The notes: generated by a model from the sequence alone, not told the origin. 64,000 bases of DNA from Clostridium sp. LS (GCF_002760435.1 NZ_AUUU01000006.1:1-64000), one strand, 5' to 3'. Shown: positions 26,073 to 36,547, numbered from the stretch's first letter. Program-made: numbers and translations.

Positions 26073-26771
26073 TTAATTCCTTGTGAATAACTCCTTTTTC
26101 AATTTTTTTAAAGCCTTCTTTTCTATTCTTGATACATATGAACGAGAAATACCTAGATTTACTGCTATTTCTCTTTGAGTTTTACATTTTCCATCTATTA
26201 ATCCATATCTCATTATTAAGATAGCGCTTTCTCTTTTTGTTAATGATTCTACTAATTTCTTATATAAAGCTCTAACTTGTAAATTGCTTTCAACTTTTTC
26301 TAATACGCAATCTTTTTCACTACTTAATATATCCATTAAACAAAATTCATTGCCTTCTTTATCAACTCCAATAGGATCTTGAAGATATATTTCACTTTTT
26401 TGTTTTTTGTTATTTCTAAATAGCATTAAAATCTCATTCTCAATACACCTGGAAGCATACGTAGCAAGCCTAGTACCTTTGCTAGCATCAAACGAATCAA
26501 TTGCTTTTATCAACCCAACAGTGCCAATGGAAATTAATTCATCTACATCTTTATTAGGGAATGAATATTTTTTAACTATATGAGCTACTAGTCTTAAATT
26601 CCTTTCGATTAAAATGCTCTTCGCTGTTTTATCCCCTTCCTTAAATTTTTTTAAATACATTTGTTCTTCAGTTTCATCTAATGGTAGCGGGAACGTATTG
26701 CTATTAGTAATATACCCGGGCAACAAAAATGAATTAACTAATAATTCTATAAAGTTATTTAATATAAACAC
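26073..26771 (-). CDS. sigK: Late mother-cell sigma factor SigK, uninterrupted
   Basis: The 232-residue sigma factor has a hydrophobic pro-sequence (about residues 1-20, FILNNFIELLVNSFLLPGY). Region 2 follows (NLRLVAHIVKKYSFPNKDVD), then region 4 (KTQREIAVNLGISRSYVSRI). The gene is intact, with no skin-type prophage insertion. The start is GTG, placed 6 bp after GGAGG. SigK controls spore coat and maturation genes; in clostridia it can also act early. It has its own terminator. Confidence 0.94.
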   Translation of the reverse strand: MFILNNFIELLVNSFLLPGYITNSNTFPLPLDETEEQMYLKKFKEGDKTAKSILIERNLRLVAHIVKKYSFPNKDVDELISIGTVGLIKAIDSFDASKGTRLATYASRCIENEILMLFRNNKKQKSEIYLQDPIGVDKEGNEFCLMDILSSEKDCVLEKVESNLQVRALYKKLVESLTKRESAILIMRYGLIDGKCKTQREIAVNLGISRSYVSRIEKKALKKLKKELFTRN

Positions 26772-26893
26772 CTTTTTCCTCCACAGCAGTGCTTGATATT
26801 ATAATATGTTTATATTTCAGAAAAGTTGCTTATACCAAATTATTTTTATTGCTAACTACCATAAAATTATTTTTCATCTAATCAAGTATTTTT

Positions 26894-28513
26894 TTATTCT
26901 CTCATATTCAATTTCTTAACTATATCCTTAAATATTGGAGCTGCTGTGTCACCTCCACCTAAATCTTCATTATCTGTACTTTTTAATGATTGTATATCCG
27001 GAGTAAAGACTACCATTGTATATTTTTTTTCTCCTATACTAAAGTACCCAGCAAACCATCCATGGGTTTGACCATCACTACCTGTCGAAGAGCCGGTTTT
27101 ACCACCTATATCTAAATCGCCATAATATGCCTTTATACCTGTACCCTTTATAACGACTTGTCTCATAGCATTTTGAATTAATTTCGCAGTTGTCTCGCTA
27201 AATATTCTTTTTTTATCACTTTTAAATTCTTTTATCACATTGTCATCCTTATCTAAGATGCTTTCAACTATATAAGGTTTTTCGTAAACTCCATTGTTAG
27301 TTATAGCATTTATAGCTCCTAACATTTGCACTGGAGTTACATTCATGCATTGTCCTATAGATATATTATTTATTCCTGACTTTTCTTCAGGTTTTACTCC
27401 TTTAGCTTCATTTATAATTCCGCTATTTAAATTTAACACCCTATTATATAATCCTAGTGATTCTGAATACTCCATTAATTTTTCATATCCAACCTTAGAT
27501 CCTATTTCTGCAAATATATCATTACAAGATTTTTCAAATGCTTGTTCTACTGTTAATTTACCATACACTTTTTTATCTATTTTTCCAGTTCCCACAAAAG
27601 TATCACTAATATTTATCAGGCCCATATCTAGAGCTGCTCCAAGAGTTATTACTTTATAAATAGATCCTGGTTCATAACCAATTTGTTGGATTCCCAAATT
27701 AATATTAGCCGCACTTTCATCTTTTTGGACCATAGCTCTTATTTTTCCAGTATCAGATTCCATTACACTTACACCTATATTACTTAAATAAGAATAATCG
27801 TTTTTATCTAAAACTTCTCTTATTTTATCCTCTATATCCTTGTCTATTGTTAACTGTAAATTTTTATTGCTGTCACTTACGCTTACAGATTGTTTTGCAT
27901 ATACTGCTTTACTATCTAAATAGAATTCACTCTTAGGTTTTTCATTGTCTTTTAAATAATCATATAATTGCCCCTCAAGAGATCCAGCTTCATGGCCATC
28001 ATCTAATATTTTCGAAAACATATTACTGATGCTCCATGCCTTTTTAATATCTACCTTATCTGTAACATAAGTATATATTCCTTTTATATTTTTTAAATTA
28101 TTTATTTTGTTATAAGTATCTTCCGAAATATTATAATATATTTTACCACTTTGCTTCATTATATCTGTATAATTAAACTCAGGATTTTCAGACTTCATAA
28201 TGAAGTTTAAAGCCATTAAGTCTTCTAGTGTTTCTTCATAATTATTTAAACTGAATGGACGGGTATCTATCACAAGTACATATTTTTTATCATATTTCAT
28301 TAAATCCTTACCATTAGTATCCAGAATCATATAATTCATATCGCTGATATTTTCTTCTTGATGATTTTGATATGAACTAACAACCCTTTCAGATGGATAA
28401 AGCTGTAATATTGATAAACGTGTTGTTAAAATCATTATCACTGTAACGAATAAAGATAAAATTTGTACTAATCTTTTATTTCTATAAAACTTTTCAGTAA
28501 AAATATAAAACAC
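26894..28513 (-). CDS. Class B penicillin-binding protein (FtsI/SpoVD type)
   Basis: The 539-residue transpeptidase has a short cytoplasmic tail, one membrane helix (about 15-33), a dimerisation domain, and the catalytic motifs SIYK (Ser284), SCN (329-331) and KTGS (472-475). It lacks C-terminal PASTA domains. It crosslinks peptidoglycan in division or spore cortex synthesis. The first codon appears to be GTG, which is itself part of the GGGAGGTG sequence, with no well-spaced ATG nearby. An ATT about 9 bases further on is better spaced, so the true start is uncertain. A hairpin covers this site. Confidence 0.85.
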   Translation of the reverse strand: MFYIFTEKFYRNKRLVQILSLFVTVIMILTTRLSILQLYPSERVVSSYQNHQEENISDMNYMILDTNGKDLMKYDKKYVLVIDTRPFSLNNYEETLEDLMALNFIMKSENPEFNYTDIMKQSGKIYYNISEDTYNKINNLKNIKGIYTYVTDKVDIKKAWSISNMFSKILDDGHEAGSLEGQLYDYLKDNEKPKSEFYLDSKAVYAKQSVSVSDSNKNLQLTIDKDIEDKIREVLDKNDYSYLSNIGVSVMESDTGKIRAMVQKDESAANINLGIQQIGYEPGSIYKVITLGAALDMGLINISDTFVGTGKIDKKVYGKLTVEQAFEKSCNDIFAEIGSKVGYEKLMEYSESLGLYNRVLNLNSGIINEAKGVKPEEKSGINNISIGQCMNVTPVQMLGAINAITNNGVYEKPYIVESILDKDDNVIKEFKSDKKRIFSETTAKLIQNAMRQVVIKGTGIKAYYGDLDIGGKTGSSTGSDGQTHGWFAGYFSIGEKKYTMVVFTPDIQSLKSTDNEDLGGGDTAAPIFKDIVKKLNMRE

Positions 28514-28553
28514 CTCCCTTTAGCTTAAATTCTAGCCTTAAAGAAGGTGTTTT
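28507..28553 (-). terminator. Hairpin overlapping the PBP ribosome binding site
   Basis: On the minus strand AAAACACC pairs with GGTGTTTT, and the inner TTCTTTA pairs with TAAAGGGA, then ATATTTTT follows. It looks like the terminator for the U32 peptidase operon, but its 3' arm contains the ribosome binding site and first codon of the PBP gene. It may thus both terminate and mask translation. Confidence 0.6.
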
Positions 28554-28614
28554 ATTCAATGTATATGATATATATCTATACTCAAATTTCTTAGTAAATT
28601 AATAAGCATAAATA

Positions 28615-29835
28615 TTATTCTTTATCTTTAATTATTAGATCCTTAACCTTTAAAGGTATGTCAACTCTTACTCTATATACCATTTTCGCTCTTGCTGCTG
28701 CATCAATTGGAGTTCCATTTTCTTCTGTCATATCATGAAGGACAACTTCAAAATTATCTCCCTCTGGTCTTAAAATTTCTACCGTATCTCCATTTAATAC
28801 TTTATTTTTTTGCTCAATGGTTGCTATTTTAGTTTCTTCATCATATGCTCTTACAATTCCAATTATATCTGCATGTCTTATGTACGCTGAGTCTTCATAT
28901 ACCTGTTCACCAGTTTGCCCATAATAAAATCCTGTATGGTACTGTCTATGACTAACCTTATTTAAATTTTCCATCCATTTTGGATCAAATTTAAAATTAT
29001 CAGGATCTTTCATATATGCATCTACAGCCTGCCTATAAGATTTTACTACAGCTGCAACATAATATAAACTCTTCATTCGCCCTTCAATTTTAAGGGAATA
29101 GACTCCAGCTTTAATTACTTCGTCTATATGCTCAATCATGCATAAATCCTTAGAGTTCATTATATATGTTCCCTTTTCATCTTCATAAACCGGATAAAAC
29201 TCATTTGGTCTCTTTTCTTCAACTAAATGATATTTAAATCTACATGCTTGAGCACAGGCACCTCTATTAGCATCTCTTCCAACCATATAGTTAGAGATTA
29301 AACATCTACCTGAATAACTTATACACATTGAACCATGAACAAAAGCCTCAATTTCACATTCCTCTGGCAAATTATCTCTCATTTCCTTTATTTCAGTTAA
29401 GCTAAGCTCTCTAGCCATTACTATTCTCTTAACACCTTGCTCATACCAAAATTTTGCTGCTCTCCAGTTAACATTATTAGCTTGGGTGCTTAAATGGATT
29501 TCTAAATTTGGAGCAACCTCTCTAGCTGTTGCAATTATTGCTGGATCTGAAGCTATTATTGCATCAACACCTGTATCATATAATTCTCTTATATAATCCT
29601 CAACCCCAGTTAAATCTGCATTATGAGGAAAAACATTCATTGTAACATAAACTTTTCTATTCCTATCGTGGGCATACTCAACCCCTTCTTTTAATTGCTC
29701 ATTAGTAAAATTATCAGCAAATGCTCTTAAATTTAATTTACTTCCTCCAAGATATACAGCATCTGCTCCAAAATCTATGGCTATCTTAAGCTTATCTAAA
29801 TTTCCTGCTGGTGCTAAAATTTCTGGTCTTATCAT
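28615..29835 (-). CDS. U32-family peptidase-like protein (YrrO/TrhP type)
   Basis: The 406-residue protein begins PEILAPAGNLDKLKIAIDFG and carries the U32 signature EAFVHGSMCISYSGRCLISN near residues 161-180, followed by CAQACRFKY cysteines. Homologues (TrhP/RlhA/YrrO) are required for tRNA 5-hydroxyuridine formation and bind iron-sulfur clusters; older names call them collagenases. It lies 5 bp after the O-methyltransferase gene, whose family methylates the same tRNA base, which supports the tRNA-modification role. Confidence 0.9.
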   Translation of the reverse strand: MIRPEILAPAGNLDKLKIAIDFGADAVYLGGSKLNLRAFADNFTNEQLKEGVEYAHDRNRKVYVTMNVFPHNADLTGVEDYIRELYDTGVDAIIASDPAIIATAREVAPNLEIHLSTQANNVNWRAAKFWYEQGVKRIVMARELSLTEIKEMRDNLPEECEIEAFVHGSMCISYSGRCLISNYMVGRDANRGACAQACRFKYHLVEEKRPNEFYPVYEDEKGTYIMNSKDLCMIEHIDEVIKAGVYSLKIEGRMKSLYYVAAVVKSYRQAVDAYMKDPDNFKFDPKWMENLNKVSHRQYHTGFYYGQTGEQVYEDSAYIRHADIIGIVRAYDEETKIATIEQKNKVLNGDTVEILRPEGDNFEVVLHDMTEENGTPIDAAARAKMVYRVRVDIPLKVKDLIIKDKE

Positions 29836-29840
29836 TTAAT

Positions 29841-30485
29841 TTACCTCCTCTTAGTAACTGCAATTCCATCTCCCATAGGTATAACAGATGTAATTAAGTT
29901 TTTATCTTGAGTAACTAATTCCAAATAAGTTCTCATTCTTTTTACTATTGTTATTTTTCTTCTTTTCACTAATTCTTCCGATGCTACCATTCCTCTAAAC
30001 AAAACATTATCAGCTATTATTATACCATCATTTTTAAGCAACCTTAAACAATGAGGTAAAAAATGATTATAATGTCCTTTGCCTGCATCCATGAAAATCA
30101 AATCGTAAGGTTCATCTAACTTTTCAAGTACTTCTAAGCAGTCGCCCTCCTCAATTTTGATTTTATGACTTAAATTAAATTTCTCCAAATTAGCATTTGC
30201 TAATTCTATCATTTTTTTATCGCGTTCTATGGTTATAATTTCTGGTTCAGTCCCAGAAGATTGATACATCAATATTGATGAAAATCCTATTGCTGTTCCA
30301 AGCTCCAGTATTCTTTTTGGTTTTTTTAAACTAGTCATAAACTCAAGAAAAACACCAGTTTCTTTTTGAACAATAGGCACACCATTTTCTCTTGCAAAAT
30401 CCTCTATCTCCTTAAGGGTACCCTCTCTAGGTGGAATTAATCCTCTAATATAATCTTCCATATAGTCATATGTAATTTCACTCAT
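29841..30485 (-). CDS. trmR: tRNA 5-hydroxyuridine O-methyltransferase TrmR (YrrM)
   Basis: This 214-residue class I methyltransferase has the SAM-binding motif ILELGTAIGFSSILM near residues 65-79 and the catalytic metal-site segment YDLIFMDAGKGHYNHF. The YrrM/TrmR family turns 5-hydroxyuridine into 5-methoxyuridine at the wobble base. The downstream U32 gene makes the hydroxyuridine, so the pair likely works as one pathway. It lies 17 bp after mltG. Confidence 0.88.
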   Translation of the reverse strand: MSEITYDYMEDYIRGLIPPREGTLKEIEDFARENGVPIVQKETGVFLEFMTSLKKPKRILELGTAIGFSSILMYQSSGTEPEIITIERDKKMIELANANLEKFNLSHKIKIEEGDCLEVLEKLDEPYDLIFMDAGKGHYNHFLPHCLRLLKNDGIIIADNVLFRGMVASEELVKRRKITIVKRMRTYLELVTQDKNLITSVIPMGDGIAVTKRR

Positions 30486-30502
30486 AAATTTCCTCCAACA
30501 TT

Positions 30503-31528
30503 CTAATAGCCTAATTCTTTTTTCTTGCTTAAAAAATCATTATAATCATTAGTAAAATAATGAGATCCGTCTTTTTGCAATATGTAATATAAATAATCTG
30601 TTTTTTCCGGAGCTACTGCAGCCTCTATGGAATCTATTCCTGGATTTGCTATAGGTCCAACAGGTAATCCTTTATACTTATATACATTGTAAGGTGACTC
30701 TACCTCTAAATGCTTGTTTAATACTACATCTACATGATAACCTAAAGCATAAATTACCGCTGCATCAATTTGAAGTTTCATATCTTTTTCTAATCTATTA
30801 TAAATAACTGATGAGATCAATGGTCTATCCTTCGGAATTCTCGCTTCCTTTTCTACCATTGAGGCTATTGTAATTACTCTTTCCACATCTTCATCTTTTA
30901 TATCAACTTTAGCCTCATCTTTCACTTGTTTTAATATTTCCTCGAATCTGCTTATCATAAGTTTAATGATACTATTAGCATCAGAGTTTTTTTCAACCAA
31001 GTATGTATCTGGATATAAAAATCCTTCTAGATTATATCTTTTTTTATTATTAGATTGTACATAACTAGGTAGCTCATAATTTTTTACAGCATTTAAAAAG
31101 TCATCCTTAGTACAAATACCATTTTCCTCTACTGTTTTAGCAATATCTTCTACTGAGTAGCCTTCAGGTATTGTTAATTTAACTAAATCTTTATCTCCAG
31201 CTTTATTTTCTAATGAGCTTATTAAATTTTCAAATGTAGTATTGGTATCTATTTCATATATACCCTCTTTTAGTTCTATATTTCTCTTATCTATACTCAA
31301 CTTCAATCTAAGCAAAAATTTACTTGATAATTTCTTTTCATTATCTAATTCATTTAATATCTCATAAAAACCTTCACCTTGTTTTACTTCGATTATAATC
31401 GTATTTTCATTAGATTTAAGTGGTTTTTCAATAGCTTGATTATAGGATATTATAAAAATAACTAATATTGCAAATAAAAAAAGTATAGACAATAATATTA
31501 CTTTTTTTAAAGACTTATTTTTGCTCAT
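30503..31528 (-). CDS. mltG: Endolytic murein transglycosylase MltG
   Basis: The 341-residue protein has one N-terminal membrane helix (about 8-30), a LysM-like region, and the YceG/MltG catalytic core. The core contains ASMVEKEARIPKDRPLISSV with its catalytic Glu, and a closing YKGLPVGPIANPG block. It cuts nascent glycan strands and sets their length. It is the first gene of mltG-trmR-U32. Confidence 0.93.
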   Translation of the reverse strand: MSKNKSLKKVILLSILFLFAILVIFIISYNQAIEKPLKSNENTIIIEVKQGEGFYEILNELDNEKKLSSKFLLRLKLSIDKRNIELKEGIYEIDTNTTFENLISSLENKAGDKDLVKLTIPEGYSVEDIAKTVEENGICTKDDFLNAVKNYELPSYVQSNNKKRYNLEGFLYPDTYLVEKNSDANSIIKLMISRFEEILKQVKDEAKVDIKDEDVERVITIASMVEKEARIPKDRPLISSVIYNRLEKDMKLQIDAAVIYALGYHVDVVLNKHLEVESPYNVYKYKGLPVGPIANPGIDSIEAAVAPEKTDYLYYILQKDGSHYFTNDYNDFLSKKKELGY

Positions 31529-31550
31529 AAACTTTCTCCTAGATATAATT

Positions 31551-31584
31551 AAAAGTAAATAGCCTAATTAAGACCATTTACTTT
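31551..31584 (-). terminator. Intrinsic terminator after typA
   Basis: AAAGTAAAT and ATTTACTTT arms, with partial pairing within, are followed on the minus strand by TTAATTATAT. It lies about 45 bp after the typA stop. Confidence 0.65.
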
Positions 31585-31627
31585 AATTATATTTATTTTA
31601 TTCAATATTTAAAGTACTTTCAGCAAA

Positions 31628-33454
31628 TTATTTCTTACTTCTGCTAATCATTCTTCTTCTTTCAGCACTATCTAGTATTCTTTTTCTCATTCTTATATTT
31701 TTTGGCGTAACTTCTACTAATTCATCAGCATTAATAAATTCTAAACATTGTTCAAGAGACATTTCAACTGGCGGAGTTAATTTTAATGCATCATCAGCAC
31801 CTGATGATCTTGTATTAGTAAGTTTCTTCATTTTGCATACATTGATTTCAAGATCCTCTGCTCTTGCAGAAACCCCAACAATCATACCACCATATACTGG
31901 AACACCAGCACCTATAAATAATTGTCCTCTTTCTTGAGCACTATATAATCCATATGCTATTGAATCTCCTGCTTCAAATGAAACTATTGATCCTCTGCTT
32001 CTTCCTGGAATTTCACCTTTGTATTTTTCATACGAATGGAATACGTGATTCATAATTCCATTTCCTTTTGTATCAGTCATTAATTCACTTCTAAATCCAA
32101 TAAGACCTCTAGCTGGAATTGTGAATTCTAATCTTGTGTATCCATTTACTGCAGATGTCATATTAACCATTTCAGCTTTTCTAGGTCCTAGCTTTTCCAT
32201 AACTGGTCCCATAAATTCTTCTGGAACGTCAATTGTTAAGTACTCAATTGGTTCTTCCTTGTGGCCATTTACTTCTCTAAATATAACATTTGCTTTTGAA
32301 ACTTGGAATTCATATCCTTCTCTTCTCATTGTTTCAATAAGAACTGAAAGATGAAGTTCTCCTCTTCCTGAAACTTCAAAACAATCTGGAGTAAGTTCTT
32401 TTACTCTTAAGCTTACATTTGTTTCAAGTTCTTTCATTAATCTATCTCTTAAATGTCTTGATGTTACAAAATCACCTTCTTGACCAGCAAATGGTGAATC
32501 ATTAACCATGAAGTTCATGTTTAATGTTGGTTCATCTATTTCAAGGAATGGTAATGCTTCTGGTGATGAAGAATCCGCTATAGTATCACCTATATTAGCC
32601 TCAATAACACCACTTACTGCAACTATATCTCCCATTGAAGCTTCTTCTGCTTCTTCTCTTTTTAATCCCTTGTATGTGAATATACTAGTTATTTTGTAAT
32701 TAGTTTTTGATTCATCGTTCTTTAATAAAGTAACAGTTTGATTTCTCTTCACTGTACCTCTATGTATTTTACCAATTGCGATTTTACCAACAAATGCATT
32801 TGTATCTAATGTACTTACTAACATTTGAAGTGGTTCATCTATATATCCTTCTGGTGGTGCAACATATTTTACTATCGTATCAAATATAGGAGTCATATCA
32901 TTATTTTCATCATCTACATTATATTTTGCAAAGCCTTCTCTAGCTGATGCATAAATAATTTGGAAATCTAACTGTTCATCATTAGCTCCAAGTTCTACAA
33001 ATAGGTCAAATACTTCATCAATAACTTCAGTTGGTCTAGCATTTGGTTTATCTATTTTGTTGATTATAACTATTGGTCTAAGTCCTAGTTCTAATGATTT
33101 CTTTAAAACGAATTTAGTTTGTGGCATTGGTCCTTCATAAGAATCAACAACAAGTAAAACTGAATCAACCATCTTAAGTACACGTTCAACTTCTCCACCG
33201 AAGTCAGCATGCCCTGGTGTATCTACTATGTTTATTTTTATGTCATTATAAATTACTGCAGTATTCTTTGAAAGAATTGTAATTCCTCTTTCTTTTTCTA
33301 AGTCATTAGAATCCATTACTCTTTCTTCTAGTTTTTCATTTGCTCTAAATGTGTGACTTTGTCTAAGCAATGCATCTACTAAAGTTGTTTTACCATGGTC
33401 AACGTGGGCAATTATGGCAATATTTCTTATATCTTCTCTTTTAATTAATTCCAT
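31628..33454 (-). CDS. typA: Ribosome-associated GTPase TypA/BipA
   Basis: The 608-residue translational GTPase begins with [20 protein letters not shown], has switch [17 protein letters not shown] and the specificity motif NKIDKP, then domains II, III and V and the TypA-specific C-terminus. It aids 50S ribosome assembly and stress adaptation. AGGAGG precedes the ATG. It is transcribed alone, with terminators on both sides. Confidence 0.96.
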   Translation of the reverse strand: MELIKREDIRNIAIIAHVDHGKTTLVDALLRQSHTFRANEKLEERVMDSNDLEKERGITILSKNTAVIYNDIKINIVDTPGHADFGGEVERVLKMVDSVLLVVDSYEGPMPQTKFVLKKSLELGLRPIVIINKIDKPNARPTEVIDEVFDLFVELGANDEQLDFQIIYASAREGFAKYNVDDENNDMTPIFDTIVKYVAPPEGYIDEPLQMLVSTLDTNAFVGKIAIGKIHRGTVKRNQTVTLLKNDESKTNYKITSIFTYKGLKREEAEEASMGDIVAVSGVIEANIGDTIADSSSPEALPFLEIDEPTLNMNFMVNDSPFAGQEGDFVTSRHLRDRLMKELETNVSLRVKELTPDCFEVSGRGELHLSVLIETMRREGYEFQVSKANVIFREVNGHKEEPIEYLTIDVPEEFMGPVMEKLGPRKAEMVNMTSAVNGYTRLEFTIPARGLIGFRSELMTDTKGNGIMNHVFHSYEKYKGEIPGRSRGSIVSFEAGDSIAYGLYSAQERGQLFIGAGVPVYGGMIVGVSARAEDLEINVCKMKKLTNTRSSGADDALKLTPPVEMSLEQCLEFINADELVEVTPKNIRMRKRILDSAERRRMISRSKK

Positions 33455-33654
33455 CTTTATTCCTCCAAACAGTACTCAAACTGTATATTTTTCTTTTTAT
33501 TTAGTTTCTCTTTAGTTTATTTATAAATTAGTAAAAATTTAAGTATATATTGTAAATAATTTCATGATTAAAATAATATTATATATTTATCGCAAATAGA
33601 TTTATAATGCTATAACACCTAAATGTAAACCTATAACTGTTTTTTCCCAAAAGA

Positions 33655-33681
33655 AAATTGGATACTTAAAGTATCCAATTT
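33655..33681 (-). terminator. Intrinsic terminator after rnj
   Basis: Exact 13-bp arms AAATTGGATACTT and AAGTATCCAATTT surround a 1-base centre and are followed on the minus strand by TCTTTT. It lies about 140 bp after the rnj stop. The rest of 33455-33821 holds no gene. Confidence 0.75.
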
Positions 33682-33821
33682 CCTGCACAACTATTTTAAA
33701 TTTTACACTTTTCCTCAAAAAAAGTCAACCCTATTACAATAATTATTATCCCAACCTTCATAAGCTCTTTAAAAGCCAATGACCCATTGCAATGATTTTA
33801 ACTATTTATTTTCTATCATAT

Positions 33822-35489
33822 TTAAAATTCCATAATTATTGGTAATATCATAGGTTTTCTCTTAGTTTTTTCATAAAGGAATTCTCTAAGTTCATCCCTC
33901 ATTTTAGACTTTAATGTTGCCCAATCAGTTATTTGTCTTTCCTCACAGTTTCGTAGCACAGTCTTAACAATTTCTCTAGCTTCATCCATAAGCCCTTCTG
34001 ATTCTCTAACATATACAAACCCTCTGGAAATTATATCTGGTCCAGACACAACTCTTCCAGTTTGCTTTTCTATAGTTACTACAATTGTTAAAATACCATC
34101 TTGTGAAAGATGTTTTCTATCTCGTAATACTATATTTCCAACATCTCCTACACCAAGACCATCAACAAAAACTTGACCAGAAACAACAGTGCCATTCTTT
34201 TTAATGAAATTTCTTGCAACTTCGATCACATCACCATTTTCAGGTATCAATAAATTCTTTTCCGAAAGACCAACTTCCATTGCTAATTCACCATGTTTCT
34301 TTAAATGTCTATATTCACCATGAACTGGTATAAAGAATTTTGGCTTTACTAGTGCTTGCATTAATTTTAATTCTTCCTGACAAGCATGACCCGAAACATG
34401 AATCTTCTCTGCTGAATCATAAATTACTTGGGCACCTTTCTTAAACAGTTGATTCACAACTTTTGAAACGAATTTTTCATTTCCTGGAATTGGCGTTGCT
34501 GATATTATAACAGTATCTCCTGGAACAACATTAATTTTTCTGTGTTCAGAAGCTGCCATTCTTGCTAGTGCAGACATCGGCTCCCCTTGACTACCAGTTG
34601 TTATTACAACAACTTTCTCATTAGGGTATTTTGAAATTGCATCTACTGGAATAAGTACATCTTTTCCAACCGTAAGGTATCCAAGCTCTATTGCTACTTG
34701 AACAATGTTTTCCATACTTCTTCCCGAAACAGCAACCTTCTTTTCATAAGCTTCAGCTGCTGTAATAATTTGTTGGATTCTATGAACATTAGATGCAAAT
34801 GTTGCAACTATTATCCTACCTTTTGCTTTGCCAAACAACCGCAAGAAAGTTTCTCCAACTATTTTTTCTGTCATAGTATATCCTGCTCTTTCAACATTTG
34901 TCGAATCAGCCATCAATACTAAAACTCCTTTTCTACCTAACTCAGCTAATCTTCCAAAATCCATCATTTCCCCGTCAATTGGTGTATAATCGATCTTAAA
35001 ATCTCCTGTATGAAGTACTACTCCAAGTGGGGTATGAATTGCAATTGCCACTGAATCTGCAATGGAGTGATTTGTCTTTATGAATTCTACTGAAACACTA
35101 TCTAATTTTATTATATCTTTTGGCTTTACTCTTATCAGTTCTGTTGAAGCTAACAGACCGTGTTCTTTTAGTTTTGTTTCAACTATACCAAGAGTAAGCT
35201 TAGTTCCATAGACTGGGACATTTAACTGCCTCAACACATACGGCAATGCCCCTATATGGTCCTCATGTCCATGAGTTAAAAATATTCCCTTGATTTTTTC
35301 CGAATTTTTCATTAAGTATGATACGTCAGGTATTACAATATCTATTCCAAACATATCATCATCTGGGAACTTTAAACCACAGTCTATTACAATAATATCT
35401 TCCTTATATTCAATAGCTGTTATATTTTTCCCAATTTCGTTTATACCACCAAGAGGAATTATTTTTATCTTAGCTCTTTCATTTTTCAT
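33822..35489 (-). CDS. rnj: Ribonuclease J
   Basis: This is a 555-residue metallo-beta-lactamase/beta-CASP nuclease. The zinc motif FLTHGHEDHIGALPYVL lies near residues 72-88, HTGDFKIDYTPIDG follows, the beta-CASP blocks include VSGHACQEEL, and the C-terminal domain is complete. RNase J processes and degrades mRNA and matures rRNA in Firmicutes. It lies about 60 bp after the Fur-family gene. Confidence 0.95.
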   Translation of the reverse strand: MKNERAKIKIIPLGGINEIGKNITAIEYKEDIIVIDCGLKFPDDDMFGIDIVIPDVSYLMKNSEKIKGIFLTHGHEDHIGALPYVLRQLNVPVYGTKLTLGIVETKLKEHGLLASTELIRVKPKDIIKLDSVSVEFIKTNHSIADSVAIAIHTPLGVVLHTGDFKIDYTPIDGEMMDFGRLAELGRKGVLVLMADSTNVERAGYTMTEKIVGETFLRLFGKAKGRIIVATFASNVHRIQQIITAAEAYEKKVAVSGRSMENIVQVAIELGYLTVGKDVLIPVDAISKYPNEKVVVITTGSQGEPMSALARMAASEHRKINVVPGDTVIISATPIPGNEKFVSKVVNQLFKKGAQVIYDSAEKIHVSGHACQEELKLMQALVKPKFFIPVHGEYRHLKKHGELAMEVGLSEKNLLIPENGDVIEVARNFIKKNGTVVSGQVFVDGLGVGDVGNIVLRDRKHLSQDGILTIVVTIEKQTGRVVSGPDIISRGFVYVRESEGLMDEAREIVKTVLRNCEERQITDWATLKSKMRDELREFLYEKTKRKPMILPIIMEF

Positions 35490-35551
35490 GCTTCCCCTCC
35501 TTTTTCCTATATTAATTTATAAACAAAGGTTCTTTCTTAAGAAAAGTCCTT

Positions 35552-36016
35552 TTATTCATCATTTTGTTTCTTTTGACATTCGTCACATATTCCATAAAAT
35601 TTTACACTATGATCTAAAACTTTGAATTTGTATTGCTTTTCAATACCCAACTCAAGTTCCTCTAATAAGTCATCTTGAACCTCTGAAACTTTGTGACATA
35701 TATTACAAATAAGATGATGGTGCCTATGTGTCTCATTAGAGTGCACTATTTCATATCTACTGCATCCATCATTCAATTCTAATCTAGATATAACTCCTAA
35801 CTCTTCTAATAGTAGAACAGTTCTATATACAGTTGCCAATCCAATTTCAGGGCAACTTATTTTTACTTTATCGTAGATTTCTTCTGCTGTTAAATGTTGA
35901 CCTTCATTTTCTATGATAGTATCAACAATAGACCTTCTTTGTGGCGTTAATTTATAACCCTTTTTCTTTAAATCTTCTTTCAAGGCATTCATATCAATTA
36001 AATTTGATACATCCAT
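35552..36016 (-). CDS. Fur-family metal/peroxide regulator
   Basis: The 154-residue protein has the winged-helix start KKGYKLTPQRRSIVDTI, the regulatory histidine cluster HSNETHRHHHLICNICHKV, and CxxC pairs (CNIC, CDEC) for structural zinc. It is either Fur (iron) or PerR (peroxide); the sequence alone does not decide. The ATG at 36016 is preferred to 36022 by spacing from GAGGTG. It lies between a DUF1292 gene and rnj in a conserved clostridial order. Confidence 0.9.
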   Translation of the reverse strand: MDVSNLIDMNALKEDLKKKGYKLTPQRRSIVDTIIENEGQHLTAEEIYDKVKISCPEIGLATVYRTVLLLEELGVISRLELNDGCSRYEIVHSNETHRHHHLICNICHKVSEVQDDLLEELELGIEKQYKFKVLDHSVKFYGICDECQKKQNDE

Positions 36017-36115
36017 ATACATAACACCTCACACTTCATATTTCTCACTTAAATAAATCTACCTTTATTTTTACAGCTTTATAATTTGCTTATGATACTT
36101 AAAAGTAAACAGAAC

Positions 36116-36394
36116 TTATTCTACATCAAATCCATCTTCATTAACAAGAGTTTCGTAAGTTTCTAATACCATTTCAAATTCTTCATCTTCATCTTCTAAA
36201 GCTATAAATATTTCGCTTCCATCTTCATCTTTAAAAATCTTAAAAGCATAAGCTTCATCTGTTTCCTCAAATGCAGGTGTTGCAATTATATATTGCCCTT
36301 TTAGTTTTTCTATTTCAAAGTACATAATAACTTCAAATTTTACGTCATTACCTTCTTGATCAGGTATGTAAACAAATTTTGCATCTTTATCCAT
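36116..36394 (-). CDS. DUF1292 family acidic protein (YrzB-like)
   Basis: The 92-residue protein is highly acidic (EDEDEEFEMVLETYETL) and has the FKIFKDEDGSEIFIALEDE core of DUF1292. The family is broadly conserved beside ruvX and ireB in Firmicutes; its role is unknown. It lies between ruvX and the Fur-family gene, all in the same direction. Confidence 0.88.
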   Translation of the reverse strand: MDKDAKFVYIPDQEGNDVKFEVIMYFEIEKLKGQYIIATPAFEETDEAYAFKIFKDEDGSEIFIALEDEDEEFEMVLETYETLVNEDGFDVE

Positions 36395-36547
36395 AAATTT
36401 ATCCCTTCTACTTATTACTTATTATTTTTTATTTATAAACACGTTAAGTTAAATTTATACGAAATTAAACATTTTTAATTTATGTATAAATTTTTCTTAT
36501 TTTTTTATCTTTCAAGTAAATTAAAGATTTTAAAACAACTATTTCTA

